Source: Mesocentrotus franciscanus (taxonomy: Eukaryota > Echinodermata > Echinoidea > Camarodonta > Strongylocentrotidae). Taken from it: DNA of 64,000 bases. Position numbers and translations under genes: made by a program. Below are positions 49,101 through 60,300 of the stretch, in pieces (position 1 is the stretch's first letter; every line of letters starts with the position of its first letter). The DNA lies in NCBI GenBank assembly GCA_037976565.1, contig CP137683.1, positions 10,764,473-10,828,472 on the forward strand. Reading direction: 5' to 3'. A model generated the notes under the pieces. It was not told where the DNA came from and did not search any database. It worked only from the letters and a program-made list of their open reading frames with translations.

Positions 49101-50157
49101 AACACCTCTATTCGTGCGCCAGCCTACGAATTCGGGGATCACACCATCTTCAGCTTGCAGCAAGTAGGGAGAGATCGCGTTGCGTGGTGGAGATATTGTT
49201 ATAATCAGATACAGCCACATCATATGTCCTGGGTATTGTTAGTAAACAACATATTCTTGGATTACTTCGTGGAATTTTGAGCAATTTGTATCTTGTTTCA
49301 CCTTTGATATGATCATAGATGTAATGGATAAAGGCGAATATGTCAATACAAATAAATGAAAAGTTGTACATATGTATTGATTTGTACATCGAGAGTTATT
49401 ATATGTATATAATATATATAGAGAGGGAGAGAGAGAGGGGAGGGGGATGGGAGAAAAAGGAAGGGGAGAAAGTGAAAATGGAGATATGGTGAAGAAAGAT
49501 AGAATGGAGGGACAGAAGAGAACAGTCAGGAAGAGAGAAGAGGAGATGGGGATAGAATAAGTGACAAGTTCATACTGTACATACAGACTTGACTTGACAA
49601 CTCAAAGGAGTTCTTTCCCTAGTCTGCAAGCACAGACCCTAATTTGACACTTTATCAAAAAATCATTGTGCCTTGAGAGAAGCCTAGCCCAGCTACCTAC
49701 TGGTTGTGTCAATATAGCAGCTATAGTACATGGCCTATGGTAGTCTTATAGTGCAGACTCTCTTTTACGACTGACCAGGGTTTGTGCCTGCAAACTATTC
49801 TGTCCCTACTCCCCAAAACCCAAGTACAATTACTGATTTAAGAAAACAAATTAAAATTGAGGTTGCTGGTTCCAAACAAGTTTATGCTAAACAATGGCGT
49901 GGTGATCACACCAGCACCAAACACTGAATTAGTTTTGCCCTGCTACAGCCTGTTGCTTTAGTACGTGGTGAACCTCATGCGCAGGCTATGTTGTTTGGAA
50001 CCAGTAACCCAGACGCTGAGCGAATATGATGTTAGCACTTCAATACACTATAATATGGGGAAACTAGGCAATAACAAAAACACATTTAGTATGCAAGAAT
50101 GATTTTGTGTTATAAAGTTTATTACAGAAATACATATACATTGTACATGTACAGTTT
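49101..50157. other. Intergenic; partial inverted match to 45640-45720
   Basis: CACACCATCTTC(A)GCTTGCAGC and AGAGATCGC at 49140-49180 are complementary in order to GCGATCTCTCC and AAGATGGTGTGATGG at 45653-45695, on the other side of the array. GA-rich tract at 49420-49560. No gene recognised. Confidence 0.5.
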
Positions 50158-50503
50158 AAAGCACCTCTTAAAGTGTTGGGAGCCCCAAATTCGCCAAAAA
50201 TTTGATGGCAAAATTTTACTTAAATTGAATCAATGTGAAAGAGGATGCTTCTGCAAAGATTTCCCCCCAAAAAATGTGTTTGAAGACAAATATTGATAAA
50301 AGAATACATAATTTGGGTTTTCTGTTGCATGAAGAAAACCTAAATTTTGTATTTTTTCATCAATCTTCGACTTCAAACACATTTGTTTTGAAAATCCTTG
50401 CAGAAATGTGTCTTCAATGACATCCTCTTTCACATGATAATACAATTTAAGTGAAATTTTGCCACCAAATTTGTGAGGCTCCAACACTTTAGAGGGGCTT
50501 TAC
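50158..50503. repeat. Foldback element, about 345 bp
   Basis: The left arm CTCTTAAAGTGTTGGGAGCC and GGCAAAATTTTACTTAAATTG pair with the right arm CAATTTAAGTGAAATTTTGCC and GGCTCCAACACTTTAGAG. The inner AAAGAGGAT/ATCCTCTTT also pair. Confidence 0.75.
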
Positions 50504-50596
50504 TGGTTAACAGTACATGTAAAGTAAATGAAGTAAAACAGCTACAGACAATAGCCTTTTCAGAGTTAAAGGAATAGTTTAGTAGTGGGGTGGCTT

Positions 50597-51108
50597 TTAA
50601 AAACTGTTATTTTATATATGTTAGTGAAAACTATGTTATCTTGTATGTTGGTGAAACCTATGTTATCTAATTGTATGTTGGTGAAATCTATGTTATCTTG
50701 TATGTTGGTGAAAACTATGTTATCTTGTATGTCAGGCCACCGAAGCAGTTTGGGATTGGGGGCAAACATTTCAGGGGCTCACCTTTCAGGGGCAGTGGCG
50801 TAATGAGCAAAAGATCAAGGCGGAGCCCCGGAAGCTCAGGGTTTTAGGCATTTAATTACGGTCAGATGAGCATATTTTGATACCTCATTTTTGACACTGG
50901 CAGGTCACTCATTCTTTCTTTCTCTCTTTCTTTCTTTTTCTCTTTAACATACTTTTTCAAAAAGTGAAGGGGTGGGGCTCGAGCCTCGAGCCCCACTGTT
51001 ATGCAGATCCTGACATGAAGGCTTCTAAATAAGCATATTTTTTGCCTGACTGTAAATTTGGGAATTTGCAATTTTCCAACAAACGCATACAAAAGTATAA
51101 TTTACAAA
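50597..51108. repeat. Dispersed single copy of the array's minisatellite module
   Basis: Begins CTTTTAAAAACTGTTATTTT and ends GTATAATTTACAAAAAA, exactly the part of the 935-bp unit that lies between the MITE half and the SINE-like part. This defines the module as a separate element of about 510 bp. Confidence 0.82.
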
Positions 51109-51449
51109 AAAAAATGAGAAAATTCCGGGAAAATCATATCATTTCAGCAACATTTGTAAATCACTGGTATGGAATAAGAAATAAACCACGTTTGAATTTT
51201 ATTGGGGGGCAACTGTCCCCCATCAGTAGGCTAGTGTTCAGGGGCTCATGTCTTCTCACCCCTATCATAAAAAACACACACGCTTTCCCATCCTCTCACA
51301 ATATTTCCATGATATCCACGTAACGCTATTATAAAATCCTCCATTAATTGATAAATATTGGGGCATGCGGAATGTTTAGGAAGTACAATTCCTGTTTACT
51401 CTCCTTTTCTTTGAATGGAATATAATTGTGATTGTGATCAATTCCCCCT

Positions 51450-51560
51450 GTTGTATGTTGGTGAAAACTATGTCATCTTTAATGTTTATAGTAAAAGCTA
51501 TTATCTTGTATGTTAGGAAAAACTGTGTTATCTTTTATGTTAGTAAAAAGTGTTAATTGT
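51450..51560. repeat. Diverged minisatellite units
   Basis: TTGTATGTTGGTGAAAACTA followed by three degraded TATCTT(G)TATGTTAG units, related to the array minisatellite. Confidence 0.65.
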
Positions 51561-52982
51561 CATAACAAACCGCATTTAGGACAAGTCATTGATTAATGTC
51601 TGCGCAGAGCTGGCAGTGTATGTGAATAGGCAAGCACCGATAAGAATCTATTCGACTGAATATCAGTTGCCAAGATAATAATTTTCCCTACCAAAAATGC
51701 TAAAGCAGTTTTCACACATAGTCCCTGGTTATATAATTACATCATGAAAGAATTTAATTCAATTCAATTTATTGGTTATGCACAAAAATAAGTGTGCAGT
51801 CGGCATACAAATTATCCCTCTCTGGCTGTTCCCGTAAAAATACAAGATGTCAAACTGGAAGCAAATTGTGAAAGGTTGATTATGTCATACATAAGAAATA
51901 ATCGGTGTATACTCGGTGTATACTGTGAGGTTTTGGAACCATAAAAAAGTCACTCGATCTTGCTGAAAGTCGACATGCACCACACACAGAAATTGGTAGA
52001 TGGGGCTACACACTCACAAATTATTTCCATCTTTCCCTGTACTTAACCAACTTTCTCTCAAACTCTGACAGATACACGACACGATAAGACAATTATACAG
52101 TAATGAGGAGTTATCAATGAATCATAATGGTCTCTGCATTTACCTTGATTATTTGATTTACCACCATATACTTTCAAGTTTTTAATAATATCTATTTACT
52201 TTTTTTCTTTTCAGTTGTCATATTTTATGTTTAAAAATAAATTACATATATATTATATACTGTTATTTTTTTTGAATATTTTGCATTTGATTTTCAATTA
52301 ATAAATGCAGAAACATCTGTTTTAGAACGAAACAAAAGTACAAATGTAATGGGCAGCAGTTCAGTTGAAAATTTACACATGCGCATAACTCTGTCAATAT
52401 TAAACTGCCTAAAAATAAAGTGAAAAATCATCTTAAAACATGATAGGAACTATTTTTTTTAAAAATCACAATATTTCCATTGAAACTGAACGTTTGATAG
52501 ATGTATATAAAATGGAACCCAAGTCTGACTTGGGTTCCGTGAGGGCCCTATACATAGGGTTTTATGTTCTTTATTTTCTTCATACTCCTTAACCCTTTAA
52601 CTATATATAATGCCAGGTAAAATGGTGTTAATTTTATACATTCCATCTATACCCAAATTATTTTTCAGGTAATTGGTACACATGAACTAAATGTTGACCA
52701 AACAAATAATTTGACAAGGTCAACAATCGACAGGAATCAAATTATCAAATGGAAAAACTATTTTATATGCATTTCAGTTTGCTTCAGAATTAAGGTTAGT
52801 TTACAGGACAAAAAGGTCGACAGTTAACACTCCATAAATCAGAAGGCTACTTGTACCCACTTTGGGTTTGAACTTGGATTAGAGATAATAAACTTTAAAG
52901 TAATACTGAACTGATGAATTTTCTGCCCTATACTGTTTAATACTGTTTATTGCACAGCGCCATCTCATGGTCAACTTGCCAA
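51561..52982. other. Intergenic; only a diverged family B MITE recognised
   Basis: 51850-52075 resembles the family B MITE (TTGATTATGTCATACATAAG, GGTGTATACTGTGAGG). A retroelement-like AATTCAATTCAATTTATTGG lies at 51755. No coding exon supported. Confidence 0.45.
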
Positions 52983-53072
52983 CAGTACGCTATGTCCAGG
53001 ACTAACCGAATAGTTCAACTTTGACTGTCATTTGTAACAGGTTTATCACAGTGAAGGAGGACAGGTCAGTGT
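52983..53072 (+). pseudogene. Displaced fragment of the ureD gene (intron end plus first 32 nt of an exon)
   Basis: Near identical, in reverse orientation, to 62398-62486: intron end with ACCGAATAGTTCAACTTT, acceptor TTTGTAACAG, then GTTTATCACAGTGAAGGAGG of the exon. Two mismatches were noted over the intron part. Retained intron sequence shows duplication at DNA level. It is cut at the right by hAT-derived sequence. Confidence 0.88.
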
Positions 53073-53073
53073 A

Positions 53074-53402
53074 TTCTAGCTTGTTTATAGCTTGCGATCA
53101 CGACGTTGCAGAGGTCAGGATTTGGGATTTAAATGGCGTCAGTGAAGTCGCGCCCACGACTGGAGAGGCATGAATCACAAAGGAGGAAAATGGGAAAAAA
53201 GTAAATATAGAATGAGCAATCATGACATGAAAATTAGGTATAAAATGACAAGTTAATTAGCCTGCAAAAACGTTAAAAATTTTTCTGCCGAACATCTGAA
53301 CCAGGCCTTTGCGTTCGGTTCGGTTCGGTTCGGCTTGGCTCGGTTCGGAAGTGCCATGTTCGGCGAACTTCCGTTCGGTTCGGCGGTTCGGCTACAGCAC
53401 TA
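53074..53402 (-). mobile_element. Partial inverted copy of the hAT-like element
   Basis: Complement of 5325-5650: GACTGGAGAGGCATGAATCA, TTTGCGTTCGGTTCGG and the terminus GGCTACAGCACTA. Only one end is present; the other end abuts the ureD fragment, with GTGTATTCT microhomology. Confidence 0.82.
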
Positions 53403-54584
53403 AACCCAATACCTACTTCCCACATAACAAACAAACGCGTGTTAAACTTAATACACGCATTTCAATGGGATATCGTTGAACTTGTACTTATGCTGGCACA
53501 TATGGTAAAGTTGGTGGTTAATTTACGCATTTATTTATGTATTTATTGTGGTATAAAAAAAACATTGTACATGGCAGCCTAGCGGCTGAATTGAGTACAA
53601 TTTACATTAATAATGACACAAGAATACTGCACAAAAGACAATAGTATTAAAAAGCAGAGATGCCAACCAGTATGATTAAATCGAATAGTACGATATTAAG
53701 AGTGAAATACGATATCACCTCTTAAAATACGATTTTTCATCTTTCAAAAAAAAAAACCCATAAAAAAACGCGGAATCGCATAGAAACATGTACAAGTACC
53801 CCCCCCCCCAAAAAAAAACAAAAAACTTTGCTTTACAATTTTCTCATTAAATTTTAATGAAAGAGCAAACATTTTACTTGACCGTTCTTACCAGTAAAAC
53901 ATTTTTCTGAAATTTTACTGGCCCGGGGCCAACAGGCCAGTGGTAGTGTCGAGTTTTTGTGAAAATCTGATTTTCTCTCTAAAATCTGATTTTAGGATAT
54001 TCAGTCTGTTTTTTTGTGTCAAGAGGTTGGCATCTCTGAAAAAGTCATTAAAGATAGTACATTCATAACAAAACGATGGGTACACCTTATTCAAAGAATA
54101 TTGATGGTGGGATAACGGAAGTGGGTAATGGATGTGAAAAAATAAAGGTTTTATAATATGACTAAAGCAAATTCATAGGAAGAATATATTGTTGAATAAA
54201 TTATGATCAGTGCTAAAAAAAATAATCTATTTTGCATGCTTCAAAGTAGGCCTATTGTCCTATGGGTGCAAGGTACATGTATATGAAAGAAAAAAAGAAA
54301 ACAAAACAAAAAGGGACATATAATTCACCTAAGTTGAATGAAAGTGAAATTATTGTTTCACTTTCCATTATTGGTATGCAGATAGAGATGATTGGTAATG
54401 CAATATTGAGATTAATAGAAATAATCCATATATAGAAAAACATGTACCATTAGTATCCAAAAAGCTTCAGAAGAGATTTGCTGGAAATAGTGAAAATAAG
54501 GTAGAGTTTTTCACACCACAGGACACGACTGGCAACAGCTATACAGCGTCCTCACATTCAGATATGAAGCGACACAACTGCCAC
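53403..54584. other. Intergenic, no gene recognised
   Basis: A T/A-rich retroelement-like tail at 53520-53620 (TTTATTGTGGTATAAAAA, CATTGTACATGGCAGCC, resembling 21596-21690) and homopolymers around 53745-53825. No exon supported. Confidence 0.45.
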
Positions 54585-54835
54585 AGTTTTTTTTATAATG
54601 ACCTAAGTGTAATACGCTTCCCATTTCTGTACTGTATACAATGTAACACAGAGCTAAAGGAATAAAAACGTGGGACCTTTGTTGCGCAAAATTGCCACTT
54701 ATTCACACTGGAAAAGAACCGCGGTGTTTTTTTTATAAAGAGTAATACGCTTCACATTTCCCTATCTTATATCACAGAGCTCAGTGAATAACGCGCAGGA
54801 CCTCTGTTGTGCACAGTTGCTATTCATTTACACAT
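54585..54835. repeat. Two-copy tandem repeat, about 130 bp
   Basis: GTAATACGCTTCCCATTTC at 54610 and GTAATACGCTTCACATTTC at 54744, each followed by ACAGAGCT, GGACC, TTGCGCA/TTGTGCA and ATTTACAC-type segments. Confidence 0.75.
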
Positions 54836-55068
54836 CAAAAAAACGTGGCATATCTGAAAAAGCCATAACTATTATCAAAGTACAATTACGGTACACCTGT
54901 ATTTAACAACCACTCAAATGCGACAGCAAAAGTGGTCTTTATATACAGGTTTCCTTTGACTCGTATTTCACATTTCAATGGAAACAAAAATGCCAATTGT
55001 ACACACAGGTGGTCTTTCTATACAGGTGGGCGCTGAAGCAGGTTTGACTGTATTTTTAAATATACACC

Positions 55069-55768
55069 TGGGGGGTGTTTCACTAAGATTCTAAGTTAAA
55101 CTTATCTCTAAGTTGGACTTAACAGTTATGGAAAGCCGTTAGCATCTTTGAAAATGTTTTGTAAAAGTTATTTTAAAAGGCATAAAATGTTGAATCATAT
55201 CATTCATATTTTCTATTATCAAGGAGATTGCATGTTCTTGATGTGGAATTTATGAAAAGTCTAAAATATTTGAATTTTTGCTTTTAAATATATTTTATTT
55301 TAAGGCTACAAATGGCTCTCCATAATGTTTAAAGATAAAGTTGAGTTCTGGTCATGCGATTACATTGTGAAAGAAACAGTGTGGAATCAATCAGAAAAGG
55401 TTGATCATCTAGCAAATAAGTATTGGTGTATACTGCAAGGTTCTGGAATCATCAAAATGATACAAAATTTGGCCCAGTCTTGGTAAAGTTACAAGCACTT
55501 TACACAGAAAGATGTATATGGGACTACACAAACATGTGGCGTAAAAATCCGTCCCGATTTTTATGCTGTTACATGCCATATTTAAAATATTAAGGGATTT
55601 AAAAAGCCATGCTTTTCAGGGAGCATTTTTTATCTGATGTTCTTCCACACTTGCATAATAACAATGACACTCACAAATTATTGTTCACCTCTTCCCAGAA
55701 CTCAACCTTCTCTTTAAGTCCAACTTAGAGTTAAGTTCGACTAAGGATCTTTGTGAAACATCCCCCTG
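55069..55768. mobile_element. Family A-like foldback MITE hosting a family B MITE
   Basis: Left GGGGGGTGTTTCACTAAGA and TAAGTTGGACTTAA, right TTAAGTCCAACTTA and TCTTTGTGAAACATCCCCC. The insert 55329-55717 has family B ends TTAAAGATAAAGTTGAGTTC and GAACTCAACCTTCTCTTTAA. It starts about 95 bp downstream of the ureD stop, so it may form part of the ureD 3' UTR. Confidence 0.82.
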
Positions 55769-55862
55769 TACATGTACTTTGGGACAGCGACTGGCTCTAG
55801 CCATGGTGGACGAAGTAGTATACAGTGTTCCGGGACAACAGAGAAACTGAAGTGGTCTATAC

Positions 55863-55940
55863 TCAGTGCTTGTCCTCGAAAGGGTTCCCACCCAGCATAG
55901 GGAAGACAGGGCTTAGAATCTCCTCTGCCTTTGAATACAC
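55863..55940 (-). CDS. ureD: ureD terminal exon
   Basis: 78 nt including TGA, phase 0, acceptor CGACAG|GTGTAT. Encodes VYSKAEEILSPVFPMLGGNP and FEDKH, matching the short conserved UreD C-terminus. Confidence 0.88.
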   Translation of the reverse strand: MYSKAEEILSPVFPMLGGNPFEDKH

Positions 55941-57367
55941 CTGTCGGAATAAAAAGAAACAATTGCAGTACAAATGATTTGCAAATGTTTATTAAAGGTA
56001 CTATGTCCCATTTGCAGGCCCCAAAAAAGAAAAGGTTAAAATCCAACGGCATTTGAAAGACAATACTAATTTAGAACTTCCCTCAAAATGAAAGGGCTTG
56101 AAAATGGCTTTTAGTGCGAAAATAACGACCATTAGTTGTCGAATCAACTGTGAAGTGATTGCAATCACCTATCACCTGTAAGTAATAGTCTGATATTTAG
56201 AGACTTTTACCGAATGGTTGTATGTTTTGTGCTGCACAAAGATTCAATCAGTTTAATTTTGGCCATTACAAGTAGTGGGTTATTGATGTAGACAAATGCT
56301 CATGTACCTGTTACAGCTCATTTTATGTACCGTATGTTATTACCAGAGAAAAGATGTCAGTCAGTCACTCAATAGTGTCTGACAGTGAAGTCTAGAAGTA
56401 AACAGGTTTCCTTGCATAATTTGAATATTAGGACACTGCTAATGTTTAAATTTCACAGATAGGACATACATGACATATTCATAATTCCTGCAAAGTTCTA
56501 CAGAATTTATGTTGGCTGCAAAAGGGACATAGTATCTTTAAAGACCATCCATAAAATGCATAAACTTAAAGAAAAATATTTATTTCACCAAAGACGAAGG
56601 AAGAAGCAAAACAACTCACACAAGAGCGGTGAGTGATTGTACATGATGTTTGAAAAGCTCCAAACGAGCTTCGGTAATCTGCAAAAAAGCTCTGGCACAC
56701 ATAACAATATTTGTGACACTGATGTTGAGTTAGGTTTAGGGTTGCCATTGGGTTCTAGGTTAGGTTTAGGGTCAGCAGTAGAATTAGATATAGTGTTTGG
56801 TCCAGGGCTTAATTTACCAATTTGGCTAGTATTGGGACAATGACCACGGAGCAATTGACGTCGTAAAACCATTGTCGCGCTTACCAAACTCACTGATGTA
56901 CTGGCAAACTTGACAACAACTCCTGGAACCTCTTTACCATCAACGGTCATCTCAATCGGACTGACAGCCACTGTGATGTTCTTATTCTGCTTCACACCTG
57001 TGGGGGAACCAAATTGAGATAAGAATCATTATGCCATGGTTATCAATACTGAGGCTCGATCATGCATGACACAGAAAACCCTTTTTTTTTTCTTTTTCTT
57101 TTACACGCACGAGGATGGCAACTGTACTGTAATTTGATTATTTACTAATGTACTCAATTGCACTTTTATGCCATTGTTTGCTATGTTTTGCTACTATCTG
57201 CAATACCTTTTTCTTGGCATGACAAAAATCTCTCGTTTAAAATATACCCCACCACTATAACACAGGAACCTTTGTTTTTCAGGTGGGGTATCAGGACCCC
57301 CATTTCGTTTTCCTCGTTTAAACTTGGTCAGAGCCTTGCAGCTCCGCATGAGAGGTTATCATGCTTA

Positions 57368-57398
<31 letters not shown>

Positions 57399-60300
57399 CC
57401 CCATCGGCAGGGGGATTACATTGCACAGTGCTTGTGTTTACTTTAAGCTTACTGCAATCTCAGGTGTCTAGAAGTGGTGAAAGTCAAATCAGGGTTTCAA
57501 TTTTAAATGAGAGATTTTCGTAATGGAATGTGGAAAATAAACTTGAAACTTGAAATCTTACCGTAATCTTGCATCCCACCATACTTTGCCAGCACGTTTT
57601 GCCGACATCGCTGAACTTGCGGCCAACCATAACACAGGAGGCTATGACGGTGTACTGCCCCATCCTCTGTCTGATGCTGGTGAGTGGAGTGCTTTCAAGA
57701 GAGATTGCATCCCGGTAGACTAGGGTGCCATTGTAGGTTACAGAGTTGCAACTGGAATAGCTGTAACCAATACAAAAGAGAACACAATAATGAGTTTAAC
57801 TCTAAGTTTAGGTCATCTTTCAAACTTCAAAGTTATCTTGTAGTTGGGGAATGTGCGAACGCACTCTTGGTTACAAACTTATAAGTTAACTCGAAGTTAC
57901 AAACCACGACTGATCTCAAGGTTAGAACATTCAACTACGATGCAGCAGGGGGTCAAAACACACAAAGTTATGTGCCGTGTGGACACAAGTAATTTTGAGG
58001 TTACGCCAGCTTGTGGTTAAAATGAATGCTTTCCCGGTCTGTAGCCTGACTCATTATTTCGGCCGTGTGTGAACCCTCGTCACTGTTCATGGTTTATAAC
58101 TTTGAAGTTACGTCATATTACAGTTTAAAACTATCACTGTACAGTACAGTACATACATGTAGCTACAGATGATAATGACGGTTTGTTCATTTTTACCTGA
58201 CTGCTAAGAAAGCATGTGCATGCTTGTAAATAAACAGCCCTATGGAAGGATGGCTTTTATAACTCCTCTCCGAGGGGTGTGGTAATGAGGATTAATGCCT
58301 TACCAAAGGGCACTAAGACATTGGCTTGGTTTCGAACATTGGAGTTGTTCAGACTAGAAAAATGTTATTGCTTATCGTATAGCTATTTGATTTTCAAACA
58401 GCTGTATGATGAATTAGAGTAGTCTGAAAGCAGGGTTAGTAGCACACCATGAAAAACATCTTCAATACCTGGTGAAATCCCATCGTTCTCCTCTGGCGAT
58501 TCTTCCAGCTGTCAGCCAATCCATGAACACCAAGTTACCATCCTCACTCACATCAAAGGTCTGCACATTAAATACACAGTGTAAGGGTCATTGAAGAAGA
58601 AATTAGGTGGGTGTGTATGTATGCTGGGGGTGTTTCACAAAGGTGTTAGTAAAGTTACGCATGACTTTACAAATGACTTAAAGGTAAAGACCTGGGGGGT
58701 GTTTCACAAAGACTAAGATCGACTTTAAGTTGGACTTAAGTATAACAGGCCGTTCGTGCCATTGTTTGCTCTCACCATGATGATCTTTAGATAATATTTT
58801 TTCCTTCAATAATGAATTATCAAAAAATGTAAGTTTTGTAGATTTTTTACCATGATTTGTACGTCCCGTGAGAGACCAATGCCAGTAAATGATGATAGAA
58901 AACAATGGCACGAACGGCCTGTTATACTTAAGTCCAACTTAAAGTCGATCTTCGTCTTTGTGAAACACCCCCCAGTTTTGGAAACGCCCCTCTCTCAAAA
59001 AAATGAAATAGAAGCTCTCATTACCAACCATGTGAAAGAATATGTTTTGACTAACAAGTGATACAAATTTTGCCGGGAAAGTCGGGAAACCGCCTACTAA
59101 TTGATATATTTGGTACACTATTATATCTATTGGGACCAAATAGATATCGCGTAGTCCCATATACATCTTTCTGTGTACAGTGCAAGACTGGGCCAAATTT
59201 CTTATCATTTTGATGATTCCAGAACCTTGCAGTACACATACTTATATGCTAGACGATCAACCTTTTCTGATTGATTCGACAACGTTTCTTTCACAATGCA
59301 ATCGCATGACCAGAACTGGTCTTTATCTTTAAATATGAAAAGCCAAATGGGATGCTCAATCATTTTTAACTGCATCAACTAAAGTTGAACTGTCAGATGT
59401 AGATTAACATTCTTATTATAACAAACATTTTTAAAATTGGAAATATAGTCACACTTTGTTAAAACATCGGGAAAAACTTTGGGCATCCTATCTGGCACTT
59501 CATATTCAATTCGTTTGTAAAGTCATGAGTAACTTTACGTGCATTTTGTACATCTTTATAAAACAACCCCAAGGTCAGGGTTGGCAATATTTCACTCACG
59601 GGGTCATAACTTTGTGGGACTGTGTCGTGAATTCACTGCGGCATTAGTTCACATGAACACTGAAAGCAATGAAAGCACATTTGCTAGTTTACCTCAATCA
59701 GAAACTCTTTAACTCTTATTCTGTTGCAAATCTAGGGTTTTTAAGTTTAAAGCCGGGGACTTTGTAATATTGTTCAGATGAGAGAAAATGATGCTAAGGT
59801 AGTGACTATAATGCTAGATGTAAAATTAAAGATAATCTGAAAGTTTGAGTGAAAACAGACCATTATTAACGATAAACAAGTGAAACGCTCTCGGCGGTCT
59901 CGCCTGCATTACGCAATTCGGCATTACGCAATTCAATATGATGAAAAATTGAGGTTGGGACATTATTTTTATAGGCAGGGTGGCCCATTTGCAGACCCCC
60001 GAAAATGAAATCCTCTGAATATAATAATCATTTTGAAGTGAATATTGATTATGAATCATCAGAATAATTATTTACTGTATCATAAGAATACAATATAATG
60101 AGATTTAGTGTATGGGTAAGACTATAAATGTTTCAATGCTTGTCAGTAATTTACAAATAAAGTTATCTAATAAACTTTTTAAGAAAAGAGGATTTTTCAG
60201 CATTTTGTGTAAAAACAATTGGAAGGTAGAGCCCATCTACATCACATCACGTCTCATTAGCATAATGAGAACATTATTATGAGATATACTCCAATATATA

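Noticed and set aside
56585..56995. 136-residue minus-strand ORF continuing past the ureD exon
   Set aside because: Only 56997-56894 matches UreD. The rest is read-through into an intron repeat with telomere-like words; the phase-0 donor at ACATCA|GTGAGT fits the terminal exon.
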